Counted from the first letter of the stretch, positions 13,965 to 21,865 are shown. The stretch is DNA of 33,356 bases from an uncultured Opitutaceae bacterium (GCA_937889545.1 CALAOT010000083.1:1-33356); one strand, 5' to 3'. Notes: generated from the sequence alone by a model not told the origin. Numbers and translations are program-made.

Positions 13965-14665
13965 AGTGCTTCTACTGCGAGCGAGAAGGAACGGTCTTGT
14001 GCGATCGTCCCACGTCGTTCCATCCCGCCTCCCAAACGTGCAGTCGGCTCGTCTGCACGGATCACGCCTACCGCAGGGGGAACGTCCACCTGCGCTTCGC
14101 CGCGAAGAACGAGATGGGTTCTCGCGGCGAGTGGCGTACCATCGACTGGTGCCAAGGGTGCCAGCAAGCCTATTCGGGAGAATCCAGTGAACGAAGTGCA
14201 GACGCAGTGCCTGAACGAACTGATAAACGCGGCGTGGTCGCTGGTGGAGTATCATCGGTGGAGATGCCACACCGACCTGTCGAAGCGACTGGAAACGACA
14301 CTGCTGCAAGCGGAACGGGTATTCTCGGCTCCCGAGCCGGTGGGGACTATCCCTACCGCGTGAAGATCCTCTACGAGAATTACAAGGGCGTTAGGCGTTC
14401 TCGCGTGGTCGTTCCCATCAAGATCGAGTACCGGACCTCGAAGTACCATCCGGGTACGCAGTGGATCATGGACGCCCACGACTGCGAGGACGCCATGAAG
14501 GTGAAGGACTTCGCCCTCTGCGGCCTCTACCCCGCCTGGGAGATAGCGGAGATGGAAGAGCCGGCGTCGAAGCCGGATGCCGGCCCTCCCTACCCCAGGC
14601 CGTCCGCAGTGGGTCCGCCCAGGCAACAGAGGCTCCCCGGAGTCGGAGAGGAGACGATGCGATGA
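13961..14665 (+). CDS. Zinc-finger protein with C-terminal WYL-like phage domain
   Basis: This 234-residue protein is in two parts. The N-terminal part (1-75) has C3-x2-C6, C14, C27, C32 and later C-x2-C, a likely zinc-binding fold. The C-terminal part (about 134-200) has VKILYENYKGVRRSRVVVP, then a YHPGTQWIMDAHDCE segment and FALCGLYP. This order recalls the WYL-like domains in small phage proteins. The link (about 76-133) is low complexity, and another frame there encodes a more protein-like 58-residue peptide. So this open frame may cover two genes, the second starting at GTG 14360. The start overlaps the loader stop (ATGA). Confidence 0.55.
   Translation: MKCFYCEREGTVLCDRPTSFHPASQTCSRLVCTDHAYRRGNVHLRFAAKNEMGSRGEWRTIDWCQGCQQAYSGESSERSADAVPERTDKRGVVAGGVSSVEMPHRPVEATGNDTAASGTGILGSRAGGDYPYRVKILYENYKGVRRSRVVVPIKIEYRTSKYHPGTQWIMDAHDCEDAMKVKDFALCGLYPAWEIAEMEEPASKPDAGPPYPRPSAVGPPRQQRLPGVGEETMR
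14187..14363 (+). CDS. Possible overprinted 58-residue helical protein
   Basis: A GTG start has GGGAG 7 bases upstream, and the frame ends in TGA that overlaps a GTG at 14360. The peptide is amphipathic and helical (NELINAAWSLVEYHRW, then LSKRLETTLLQAERVF) and looks more natural than the low-complexity linker read in the 13961 frame. It would be nested inside the larger gene, or separate two real genes. No family is recognised. Confidence 0.4.
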   Translation: MNEVQTQCLNELINAAWSLVEYHRWRCHTDLSKRLETTLLQAERVFSAPEPVGTIPTA

Positions 14666-15501
14666 AGAGCGCCGCACCGGAAAGCAAGTGGACTCTACGC
14701 CCCATCCTCCGGCACACGATGACGACGGAGGGTGCTACCTTCCCCGCGCCTTTGCCAGCCCCGATCCTTCCGCCGCGTCCGCGTCCGAAGCCGCCCATTC
14801 TGGTGGAGAAGACGAGGCCCATGCTGCTCGATCTGTTCTGCGGGGCCGGCGGCGCGGCGATGGGGTACTACCGCGCTGGCTTCGAGGTGCAGGGCGTGGA
14901 CAAAAACGAGCAACGGAACTACCCCTTCGAGTCGGTTCGCGCCGACGCGCTCGAATACCTCGTCCAGTTCGGCGGCCTGTTCGACGCGATCCATGCTTCG
15001 CCCCCCTGTCAGCGATACTCGAAGGCCGGTTACATATCTCGGAACCGAATGAAACATCCCGATCTGATCGGCCCCGTCCGCGACGCGCTCGTTTCGCTTG
15101 GAAAACCGTGGATCATCGAGAACGTCGAAGGTGCCCCCATGCAACCGCCGGCCATCCGACTCTGCGGCCTCATGTTCGGGTTGAAAGTATTCCGGCACCG
15201 ATGGTTCGAGTCCTCGGAGCTTCTGTTCGGGATGCAGCATCCGATGCACGGGGAGAGGCGGATCGGTAAGGATGGCATGTGCTGCGTGGTGGGACATGGG
15301 GGAGGCGTCTCGCCGAGGATGCGCGCCCAGATCGCTCGGCACGGCAAGGGCAACCCTCCCACGAAAAAGGCGTGGGAGCTGGCTATGGACATCGACTGGA
15401 TGACGCGCGACGAACTCGCGCAAGCGATTCCGCCAGCCTTCACGCAACACCTGGGCATCCAGATGCTACGCATCCTGAACTACCGGAGGGGCGAATCGTG
15501 A
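14662..15501 (+). CDS. C5-cytosine DNA methyltransferase
   Basis: This 279-residue protein has motif I LDLFCGAGG (56-64), the catalytic motif IV SPPCQ (113-117, Cys at 116) and motif VI ENVEG (153-157), the order of C5-cytosine methyltransferases. The first about 50 residues are Pro-rich and not conserved-looking. The target-recognition part is short, as in compact phage versions. The enzyme adds a methyl group to cytosine C5, probably protecting phage DNA from host restriction. No partner nuclease is nearby. ATG 14662 overlaps the previous stop (ATGA). An internal ATG at 14821 (MLLDLFCG) is an alternative start. Confidence 0.9.
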   Translation: MKSAAPESKWTLRPILRHTMTTEGATFPAPLPAPILPPRPRPKPPILVEKTRPMLLDLFCGAGGAAMGYYRAGFEVQGVDKNEQRNYPFESVRADALEYLVQFGGLFDAIHASPPCQRYSKAGYISRNRMKHPDLIGPVRDALVSLGKPWIIENVEGAPMQPPAIRLCGLMFGLKVFRHRWFESSELLFGMQHPMHGERRIGKDGMCCVVGHGGGVSPRMRAQIARHGKGNPPTKKAWELAMDIDWMTRDELAQAIPPAFTQHLGIQMLRILNYRRGES

Positions 15502-15935
15502 GCGCGAAGAAGATGCGGCGAGGACACCGCGGCAAGCGACCGAGCAAGGACGCCGGCAGGGCGAAGGCGAAGAAACTCCTGGTCCTCGATGACTCGATCC
15601 TCGAACTCGAACGCTTCGACGACGACGAGCAGGACGTGAAGGACCGCATCCACCAAATGGTCCAGGAGCGGACGGAGTTCGACCCCGCCACGAACTGCCA
15701 GATATTCACCGGAGCCTGGGAGGAGAACGGGCAGGCGAAGATGCGCGTCGGCGCGCGAGTCTACTGCCTGTCGCGCATCGTGGCCTGGCTCTATCACCCC
15801 GGCTTCCAGCTATGGGGTCTCAATCGTGCGGTGCGGAAGTGCGACAACCCGGCGTGCTGCAACGGCGAACACGTCGTCGTGGTCGCCGACCAGGCCGAGG
15901 CGATGAGTGCCTTACGGCGCAACGGAAAGGTGTGA
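15498..15935 (+). CDS. HNH-like protein lacking usual catalytic residues
   Basis: This 145-residue protein has a very basic N-terminus (KKMRRGHRGKRPSK), an acidic stretch, and then a C-terminal LSRIVAWLYHPGF...VRKCDNPACCNGEHVVVV region. The order resembles small HNH nucleases with a CDNPxCxNxxHL zinc loop. The usual His two residues before the first Cys is Arg here, and the final Asn-helix is not conserved. It may be an inactive or repurposed HNH fold that still binds DNA. The GTG start overlaps the methyltransferase stop. Confidence 0.5.
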   Translation: MSAKKMRRGHRGKRPSKDAGRAKAKKLLVLDDSILELERFDDDEQDVKDRIHQMVQERTEFDPATNCQIFTGAWEENGQAKMRVGARVYCLSRIVAWLYHPGFQLWGLNRAVRKCDNPACCNGEHVVVVADQAEAMSALRRNGKV

Positions 15936-15936
15936 C

Positions 15937-16029
15937 ATGACGACTCTGGCAGCGACGGTCAACGCGAAGGCTATGAGGGACTGCGGCGCTGACGAAATGC
16001 CGGGAATACATCTGGGGTCCGATGTCTAA
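15937..16029 (+). CDS. Tiny open frame, 30 residues, doubtful
   Basis: An ATG lies 1 base after the previous stop codon, with AAAGG upstream. The peptide MTTLAATVNAKAMRDCGADE... is short and without motifs. It would fill the gap between two genes in a packed operon, but chance is a fair explanation. Confidence 0.25.
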   Translation: MTTLAATVNAKAMRDCGADEMPGIHLGSDV

Positions 16030-16042
16030 CGGGAGGTGATGA

Positions 16043-17296
16043 GTGGACAGCGCTATGCAGAAAGTCATCGACGGGAAGGTTCCTTACGCCTTCGTCGCCG
16101 GCGACAGTCTCGCCAAACTGCGGGAGATGCCCGAGGGGTCCGTGGACCTCGTGTTCGGTTCCCCCCCCTACGAGGACGCCCGCCTCTACGGCGAACTCGG
16201 CTTCGCCCTCGCAGGCGAGAAGTGGGTCGAGTGGATGGTCCAGTTCTTCCAGGCGGCCGTTCCGGTGACGCGCGGCTTAGTGGCCCTCGTCGTCGGGCAC
16301 GGCAAAACGAAAGGGTTCAAGTGGTCATCGACACCGAGCAAGCTCGAAGCCGACCTCGATCGTATGGGATTCCACTTACGCGCACCTGGGGTATTCGGAC
16401 GTGTCGGCATCTTCGGTTCCGGCGGCCCCGACTATTTCAGGCACGACATCGAGTGGATCGTCACCGTGCAGAATACCAAATTCGCACAGCGCATCGGCTC
16501 GGGTGGGCCTCGACTGCCCTGGTCCAACAACGTGGCTTGTGGGCACGTCCCGGTCTATGGCCCCGGTGGTGAGGCGTCCTACCGCACCACCTCGGGAAGG
16601 CGCGTTGACCAGTGGGGCGGATCGAGTACGCCCAACAAGGGAGCCGACCGCAACGGCTCGCGCAACGGATCGAGGCGCAAGGATGGCGACCGCCAGGAGA
16701 GTGGCAGACCATCGCACCGAACCTCGGCCCAGCGGAGGAAGGATGGGCACCGCGACGATAAGGAATATCGCCCGCCCGCCCTGGCTAATCCTGGCAATGT
16801 GGCCGAGGAGATGTACACCGCCGAGGAGGTACGCGAACTCCTCTCGGGACTCGAAGGTTCCCTAGTCAGCAAGGGGGCGGTGGGTGGCGGACACATGGGC
16901 CACAAGCTCGCGCACGACAACGAAGCACCGTTCCCCCTCTGGCTCGCCGAGCGCTACGTTCTCTCCTTCTGCCCCCCAAATGGCATCGTTCTCGACCCCT
17001 TCTGCGGGAGCGGCACCACGATTCACGCGGCCCACGAGAACAAAAGGCGCGGAATCGGCATCGACCTCCGCGCCGGCCAGGTACAATTGGCGAAGAGGAG
17101 GCTCGCCGGCGTCACGCCGAGGATGTTCGTGGAGAGCGACGATGAATACCTCCGAAGACTGGAAGCCAAGGCGGCTGAGGCCAAGGGTGAAGCCGATCAC
17201 CCGAAGCCGAGCAAAAAAGCTCGCAGCCGGCGTGGCGTGGCAGGCGATCCGGTTCGCCATCCAGGAGAACTGGCTGCGGCATCTGACCCTGAGTGA
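16043..17296 (+). CDS. N4/N6 DNA methyltransferase, beta class
   Basis: This 417-residue protein has catalytic motif IV SPPY (40-43) near the N-terminus and motif I DPFCGSGTT (318-326) near the C-terminus, the beta-class order. A following GIGIDLR binds S-adenosylmethionine. Between them is a long hydrophilic, Arg/Gly/Ser-rich insert (about 180-245) that is probably disordered and may hold the target-recognition part. SPPY points to N4-cytosine or N6-adenine. The amino group modified cannot be told by eye. It is the second modification gene in the block. GGAGGTGA precedes the GTG, and ATG 16055 is an alternative start. Its 3' end overlaps the next gene. Confidence 0.87.
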   Translation: MDSAMQKVIDGKVPYAFVAGDSLAKLREMPEGSVDLVFGSPPYEDARLYGELGFALAGEKWVEWMVQFFQAAVPVTRGLVALVVGHGKTKGFKWSSTPSKLEADLDRMGFHLRAPGVFGRVGIFGSGGPDYFRHDIEWIVTVQNTKFAQRIGSGGPRLPWSNNVACGHVPVYGPGGEASYRTTSGRRVDQWGGSSTPNKGADRNGSRNGSRRKDGDRQESGRPSHRTSAQRRKDGHRDDKEYRPPALANPGNVAEEMYTAEEVRELLSGLEGSLVSKGAVGGGHMGHKLAHDNEAPFPLWLAERYVLSFCPPNGIVLDPFCGSGTTIHAAHENKRRGIGIDLRAGQVQLAKRRLAGVTPRMFVESDDEYLRRLEAKAAEAKGEADHPKPSKKARSRRGVAGDPVRHPGELAAASDPE

Positions 17297-17654
17297 CGAG
17301 GACCGGAAGCGCGTAGCGCTCGCGCTCGAGATCATCGAAGTCCGCGCCCTGTCGGGCGCGCGAGACATCATCGAACCCATCCCAGGAGTATCCCTTGGAC
17401 GTAAGCGTACTGAAATCGCTGGCCTGCCGGCTGTGCCCGCCCGGCGCAAAAAAGATCGCCAAGACGCGGGGGCTGTGCCACACCTGCTACAGGCTGAAGC
17501 GCGTCGAAGTCAACGCAGGAAAGACGACATGGAAGGAGTTGGCGGCACAGGATCTCTGCCACCTGACCCCCGGGGAGATGGGCCTGCCCAAGAACGTCCT
17601 GTTCTCCCGCCAGTATTTCCCCCGCGAGATAGACCTGGTGGAGAAGAAGGATAA
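17142..17654 (+). CDS. Hypothetical basic helical protein, C-terminus overlapped
   Basis: This 170-residue frame starts within the end of the methyltransferase gene (155-base overlap). Residues 1-90 look protein-like: a basic N-terminus followed by helices (AAGVAWQAIRFAIQENWL, then RVALALEIIEVRALSG). After about residue 90 it overlaps the gene at 17395 and reads as Arg/Pro-rich shadow sequence, because no stop codon intervenes until 17654. The real functional part is probably the N-terminal half. No family is recognised. Confidence 0.45.
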   Translation: MNTSEDWKPRRLRPRVKPITRSRAKKLAAGVAWQAIRFAIQENWLRHLTLSDEDRKRVALALEIIEVRALSGARDIIEPIPGVSLGRKRTEIAGLPAVPARRKKDRQDAGAVPHLLQAEARRSQRRKDDMEGVGGTGSLPPDPRGDGPAQERPVLPPVFPPRDRPGGEEG

Positions 17655-17658
17655 ATGA
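17395..17658 (+). CDS. Small zinc-binding protein
   Basis: This 87-residue protein starts at TTG with CCAGGAG 7 bases upstream. Cysteines occur as ACRLCPPG and GLCHTCYRLKR (C-x2-C twice), a likely zinc finger of the GLCxxCY kind. The rest is charged and Pro-containing. The stop (TGA 17656-17658) overlaps the next ATG at 17655. A rare TTG start is supported by the ribosome site and by the frame's protein-like composition. Likely nucleic-acid binding. Confidence 0.6.
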   Translation: MDVSVLKSLACRLCPPGAKKIAKTRGLCHTCYRLKRVEVNAGKTTWKELAAQDLCHLTPGEMGLPKNVLFSRQYFPREIDLVEKKDK

Positions 17659-18047
17659 GCATGAAGCTACCTCTCGGCTTCTGCGGGGCTTGCGGTGCCA
17701 AAGTGGGCCGGCGCGAGAAGTGGTGTCCCGACCACAAGAAAGCCTCGAAGTACCGGGCTGTAAAAACGTTCGGCGGTGGGATAGTATTCGATTCCAGGAA
17801 GGAGGCCAGACGATACGAGATCCTGCGACTATTCCAGGGTCGGGGGGTCATCCGGGATTTGGAGTGCCAGGTCCGCTACCCACTCGAAGTCAACGGTGTC
17901 CAGGTCTGCGTATACGTCGCGGACTTCGTGTACTGCCAGGATGGCAAGAAGATCGTCGAGGATGTAAAGGGCTACCGCACGAAGGAATACAAGCTCAAGG
18001 CTAAACTGTTCGCCGCCGTCATGGGGTTCTCGATCGTGGAGGTGTGA
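17655..18047 (+). CDS. DUF1064-like phage protein (nuclease-fold)
   Basis: This 130-residue protein has an N-terminal C-x2-C zinc-like motif (FCGACGAK) and the family's hallmark order: KYRAVKTFGGGIVFDSRKEARRYEIL..., then LECQVRYPLEV, VADFVY, IVEDVKGYRTKEYKLKAKLF. The ADF...EDVK pattern is a PD-(D/E)XK-type site. The family is common in phage early regions and its substrate is not settled. ATG 17655 overlaps the upstream stop, and ATG 17661 is an alternative start with better spacing from AAGGA. Confidence 0.85.
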   Translation: MSMKLPLGFCGACGAKVGRREKWCPDHKKASKYRAVKTFGGGIVFDSRKEARRYEILRLFQGRGVIRDLECQVRYPLEVNGVQVCVYVADFVYCQDGKKIVEDVKGYRTKEYKLKAKLFAAVMGFSIVEV

Positions 18048-18049
18048 AT

Positions 18050-18400
18050 ATGAACGTCGCCGAGTCGGAGATCGAAGCAAAATATGCGATGGTTTCTGCC
18101 GAGTACCGGCAGGTGTTCGGGAAGCAACCCTCCCTCCGTTTCGATGGCTTCGCCGGCTGCGAAGCCATCGTTGTGTCCGACTGGCTCTGGCTCTACCGGG
18201 AAGACCCCGGTTCGGCTCGCTGGTCCGTCCGCATCGTCCTTCCCGACGATCCCTGGTTCTTCCGCTTCGATTGCTTCACCCGTCGCGATGGCTACGAGAT
18301 CGAGAAGCCGTCCTTCGAGGAGGCGGTCATCTACCTCTTTCAGCACGAGACGCACCGCCGCTGCCATGTAGCTCGCGAGAGTCGGCTATGCCATCGTTGA
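18050..18400 (+). CDS. Hypothetical phage protein
   Basis: This 116-residue protein is mixed alpha/beta with many aromatic residues (DWLWLYRED, WFFRFDCFTRRDGYE). It has no recognised domain, signal or membrane segment. GGAGGTG, which ends the preceding gene, lies 5 bases before ATG 18050. That start is therefore preferred over GTG 18044. It closes the early block before the packaging genes. Confidence 0.5.
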   Translation: MNVAESEIEAKYAMVSAEYRQVFGKQPSLRFDGFAGCEAIVVSDWLWLYREDPGSARWSVRIVLPDDPWFFRFDCFTRRDGYEIEKPSFEEAVIYLFQHETHRRCHVARESRLCHR

Positions 18401-18451
18401 TCGATGAAGTAGAGCGGAACATTTCTGCCCCCTTTTGCCATCCTGAGTCGC

Positions 18452-18799
18452 ATGGCGAGGCAAAAGCGGAAAGCGAGCGAGGCACTCGATCCCATCTTGA
18501 AAGCCGGCAAGGCGCTCAAGGTTGGCGACTTGGCCGAGGAACTCATCTCCGCCATCGGCGGCACAGCCGAGTTCGCGCGCCTGTACGCCGAAGAGCTACA
18601 GGACGGCACCAAGCCCGGCAGCGTCGCGCGCGCCCGGATGCTCGACGGTATCCTCCGCCTGGTCACGAACGCCTCGGCGCAGAACAAGTCGATGGCGCGT
18701 ACCGAGGACGAGATGGAGGACGAGGAGCTGGCGGAGATCGCCCGCGAACTCCTCGGTCGATCTACGTCGTCGTCCCCACAATCATCCGGGACGGCGTGA
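18452..18799 (+). CDS. Small terminase subunit candidate
   Basis: This 115-residue acidic, helical protein has a basic N-terminus (ARQKRKAS), a helix-rich core (LAEELISAIGGTAEFARLYAEEL, shortened here), and a Glu/Asp-rich C-terminus. It ends 1 base before the large terminase start, the classic place of a small subunit. No family signature is clear, so the call is by position and build. The ribosome site is weak. An alternative is a gene unrelated to packaging. Confidence 0.5.
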   Translation: MARQKRKASEALDPILKAGKALKVGDLAEELISAIGGTAEFARLYAEELQDGTKPGSVARARMLDGILRLVTNASAQNKSMARTEDEMEDEELAEIARELLGRSTSSSPQSSGTA

Positions 18800-18800
18800 A

Positions 18801-21665
18801 ATGGGGAAGGCCAAAAAGACCAATCGTGCTGTCGAAGAGAATGCCACGGAAGGGTTCTTCATCCCCGGCGTTTCCGTCGAAGGAACCCGGAGGGCCGACC
18901 TCGATCTCGACGAGCGGAGCGATGGCGTCGATGGCCGCGTCGATGGCCGCGTCGATGGCCGCTTGGCGAATCCAGGGCTTGAGGGGAAGATCCCAGAAAT
19001 CCTCCTCGCCCAGCCCGCGCGCAAGTTCACTCAGCTCGACCAGCAGACCCTTTTGCGCACCCTCGCGGAGATGGCCGGTCGGCGATGCGAGAGCCTGCGC
19101 CTCTACGAACCGATCCCAGCCATCGACGTGTTCCATAGCGACCGACGCCGAGAACGGCTCTTGCGTGGAAGCAACCGTGCTGGCAAAACCCTCGGGGCCG
19201 CGGTAGAGATCGCTCGGGCCGTAACCGGCCAAGATCCCCTGAAAAAGTTCCCCGCCGCCAATGGGCGTGCCGCCATCGTGGGCTTGGACGATCGGCACAA
19301 TGGAATGGTGCTGTACAAGAAACTGTTCCGCGCGGATAGCTTCAAGATAATCCGCGACGCTGTCACCCAGCAGTGGCGTGCCTTCCGTCCCCTCGAGGAT
19401 AAGGCTCGAAAACATCTGGCCAAGGCTGCCCCGCCTCTGATCCCGAAACGCTGGATCGAGAGTATTTCCTGGAAGGAAAAGAAGTCCAACATCCCGTCGA
19501 TCATCACCCTCAAGAATGGATGGGAACTGTACTTCTTTAGCAGCAAGGGTAGCCCGCCGAACGGCATCGATATCGACCTGCTCTGGATCGACGAGGAGAT
19601 CGAGAACGAGTCGTGGTGGCCGGAAATGGTAGCCCGCCTCCTCGATCGCAAGGGGAGCGCGTTCTGGAGCGCAACGCCCCAGGTGGCGAGCGAGCATCTG
19701 TACAACCTGCACGTCCGGGCGGAGGAATCGCCCGAGGAAGTCGGGGAACACATCGCGCTGCTCGCCGATAACCCCCATATCGACTCCGAGGAAAAGAGAC
19801 TCTTCGCGTCCCGGCTCGCAACGGACGAGGAACGCAGGGTGCGAATCGGTGGCGAATTCGCCATGACGGGGTACAAGGTCTACCCCAATTTCTCGATGCA
19901 CGTCCACGGCTTCGACCTCGAAGGCCCGGTCCCGAGGGACTGGGCGCGGTTCATCGCCGTCGATCCGGGCCGTCAGGTTTGCGCGGTGCTTTTCGCGGCC
20001 GTCCCGCCGCCCCACCATGCCAATCCCTGCATCTTACTCTACGATGAGTTGTACTTAAAGGCGTCGGACGCCGAAGTTTTCGGTAAAGCGGTTGCGGGGA
20101 AGATGGACGGCGTGATGCCGGAAATCTTCCTGATAGATTCCCACGCCGGTAGGGTTCACGAGATGGGTTCGGGCCTGACCGTCGAGGCGCAGTACATCGC
20201 CTCCCTGGTTCGGCACGGCGTCGAAATGGGCAGCGGTAGACCTTCGTTCACCTGGGGGGCCGACGATCCGAAAGCGGGTGTCCTGGCCGTCCACGAAGCG
20301 ATGCGGATTCAGCCCAATGGCAAACCGATCCTCCAGGTGTGCGTCGGCCGACTGCCGCAGTTTTACCAGGAGATCACGCGCTACCACAACAAGCGCGTCA
20401 ACAAGATCGTCACCGACGAACCGGAGAAAAAGAACGACCATCTCATGGATTGCTTCGACCACGAAACAGAAGTCCTCACCGCCGAAGGGTGGAAGGCTTT
20501 TCCTGAAATCACCCTCGACGACGTGTTCGCCACGGTCGATCTATCTACCGATCTGATCGAGTATCAGAGTCCCACGGAGGTTATCCACAGGAAGCATCAT
20601 GGGCCGATGATTCGCTTCGGCGGACACAAACTCGACGCGATGGTAACGCCCAATCACCGCATGGTTGTCTACCCAAAAAAAGGCCACTCTGGATACGACG
20701 ATGGCAGACCTGTGGTGCGGTCGGCGGAGGAAGTATCCCGCTGGGACAGCCTCAAGCTCCATGCGACATGGCATCCGCCTCATCAGCGAAACAGCACGGC
20801 CCCGGCGATTGGGTCGTGGGAGGACTTGGCAATCAGCGCGGGCGATTTCGCCGAACTTATGGGCTGGTACGTCGCCGAGGGGAGTCGCGCGCAGAAGATC
20901 CAGACGCCCGGACGTGGCTACCAAGTCGTCATCAGTCAGACGAAGCCGGAAGGCGTGGATCAGTTGGCGCGTCTTCTGGCGCGGCTGCCCTGGAAGTGGA
21001 ATGCCTTCGCCGAAGGCTTCCGTACCAATTCGTGCAAAGCCCTGTGGGAAATCGTCGGTGCTTGCGGGGATGGGTGCCAGAATAAGCGCGTCCCGGAATG
21101 GATTCGTTGGGAGCAGCCCTGGATAATCGAGCGATTTATTTCGGGTGCGGTCGCAGGGGACGGGTGGGTCCAATCGGGGCGAAGGAATTACGCCACCACG
21201 AGCAAGGCGCTCGCCGACGACATGCAGGAGCTTTTCATCAAGATCGGCAAAAGCGCGAGTGTCCGACTCCGCAAGGCCGCAGAATCCTACACGATCGATG
21301 GCCGAACGGGGACGAACCTCCGGGACCAATACTGGGTTTCGGAGTGGAAGTGCAGGAGCGGTGGTTTGCGGAGCAAGGACAATACTCCGAACTTCGCAAC
21401 CGAGCATTACCACGGTACGGTCCACTGCGCTACTGTTCCGAATGGGACGCTGATCGTCCGCCGCAACGGCAAGCCGATGATCGCGGGAAATTGCTTGAGG
21501 TACATCGTCTCATTCCGGCCGCAGTGGTCGAAGCCGAAGACCTCGCGCGCAGGGGTCAACTACGCTGTCGCCGCTGTCGCCGCAAAGCTCGCCAGGAAGA
21601 AAAAGAAGTCCGGCGGTTCGGGTGGTGTTCGCCTTGGACCGGGGCTTTCGAGAGGGGAACAATAA
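18801..21665 (+). CDS. terL: Large terminase subunit with in-frame intein
   Basis: This 954-residue precursor is about 607 residues after splicing. The ATPase part has Walker A GSNRAGKT (123-130), Walker B LLWIDEE (260-266) and the SATP coupling motif (290-293). The nuclease part has FIAVDPG (D388) and IFLIDSH (D446). The third acidic motif is NDHLMD, interrupted after D550 by the intein, then CLRYIV. Rejoined, it reads DHLMDCLRY, matching the DxxDALRY of terminases. The enzyme packages DNA into proheads and cuts it. ATG 18801 follows the upstream stop by 1 base. The open frame runs further back to 18522 but that part is the small gene's shadow. A 12-bp repeat (18925-18960) gives VDGR repeats. 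Confidence 0.93.
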   Translation: MGKAKKTNRAVEENATEGFFIPGVSVEGTRRADLDLDERSDGVDGRVDGRVDGRLANPGLEGKIPEILLAQPARKFTQLDQQTLLRTLAEMAGRRCESLRLYEPIPAIDVFHSDRRRERLLRGSNRAGKTLGAAVEIARAVTGQDPLKKFPAANGRAAIVGLDDRHNGMVLYKKLFRADSFKIIRDAVTQQWRAFRPLEDKARKHLAKAAPPLIPKRWIESISWKEKKSNIPSIITLKNGWELYFFSSKGSPPNGIDIDLLWIDEEIENESWWPEMVARLLDRKGSAFWSATPQVASEHLYNLHVRAEESPEEVGEHIALLADNPHIDSEEKRLFASRLATDEERRVRIGGEFAMTGYKVYPNFSMHVHGFDLEGPVPRDWARFIAVDPGRQVCAVLFAAVPPPHHANPCILLYDELYLKASDAEVFGKAVAGKMDGVMPEIFLIDSHAGRVHEMGSGLTVEAQYIASLVRHGVEMGSGRPSFTWGADDPKAGVLAVHEAMRIQPNGKPILQVCVGRLPQFYQEITRYHNKRVNKIVTDEPEKKNDHLMDCFDHETEVLTAEGWKAFPEITLDDVFATVDLSTDLIEYQSPTEVIHRKHHGPMIRFGGHKLDAMVTPNHRMVVYPKKGHSGYDDGRPVVRSAEEVSRWDSLKLHATWHPPHQRNSTAPAIGSWEDLAISAGDFAELMGWYVAEGSRAQKIQTPGRGYQVVISQTKPEGVDQLARLLARLPWKWNAFAEGFRTNSCKALWEIVGACGDGCQNKRVPEWIRWEQPWIIERFISGAVAGDGWVQSGRRNYATTSKALADDMQELFIKIGKSASVRLRKAAESYTIDGRTGTNLRDQYWVSEWKCRSGGLRSKDNTPNFATEHYHGTVHCATVPNGTLIVRRNGKPMIAGNCLRYIVSFRPQWSKPKTSRAGVNYAVAAVAAKLARKKKKSGGSGGVRLGPGLSRGEQ
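18925..18960 (+). repeat. 12-bp tandem repeat in terminase N-terminus
   Basis: gcgtcgatggcc occurs three times in exact tandem, encoding a repeated VDGR unit in the acidic N-terminal stretch. It is in frame, so copy change keeps the reading frame. Confidence 0.85.
20451..21491 (+). other. Intein (347 residues) with LAGLIDADG-type endonuclease
   Basis: The intein begins at Cys (CFDHETEVLTAEGWK, block A), has TPNHR (66-70, block B), LMGWYVAEG (136-144) and ISGAVAGDG (230-238), the two acidic motifs of a dodecapeptide homing endonuclease. It ends with VHCATVPNGTLIVRRNGK and IAGN, followed by Cys+1 of the host protein. The penultimate residue is Gly instead of the usual His, a variant known in some phage inteins. 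Splicing joins D550 to CLRY. Both Asp residues of the two dodecapeptides appear partly conserved (E143, D237), so endonuclease activity is possible. Confidence 0.9.
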
Positions 21666-21865
21666 TGGTGATCCGAGAGATTCTGGACGGGTTGGACAAG
21701 GCGATTGCCGCCTGCCGCTCGCAGGCGGCGAAGCTCGACGACATGAAGGGGCGAATCCTCTCCTGCTGTCGGCAGCCCGAAGAAGAAAACCCCATCGCCG
21801 GGAGTATCGGATGTCTCGATCCCGAGCCAATGCAAGCCAGCAGGAAGAGGCGGAAGGCGGCCTAG
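21665..21865 (+). CDS. Small hypothetical protein
   Basis: This 66-residue protein starts at an ATG overlapping the terminase stop (TAATG), with GAGGGGA (21652-21658) as ribosome site. The N-terminal half is helical (IREILDGLDKAIAACRSQAAKLDDM) and the tail basic. It has two adjacent Cys (SCCRQ). No domain is recognised. Its end overlaps the next gene by 55 bases. Confidence 0.5.
   Translation: MVIREILDGLDKAIAACRSQAAKLDDMKGRILSCCRQPEEENPIAGSIGCLDPEPMQASRKRRKAA

Noticed and set aside
16030..16042. ATG at 16039 as start of the N4/N6 methyltransferase
   Set aside because: It is in another frame. The frame begins at GTG 16043 with GGAGGTGA upstream.
18522..18800. In-frame upstream extension of the terminase frame
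   Set aside because: It overlaps the small gene at 18452 in another frame and reads as Arg/Ser-rich shadow. The ATG at 18801, one base after the preceding stop, is preferred.
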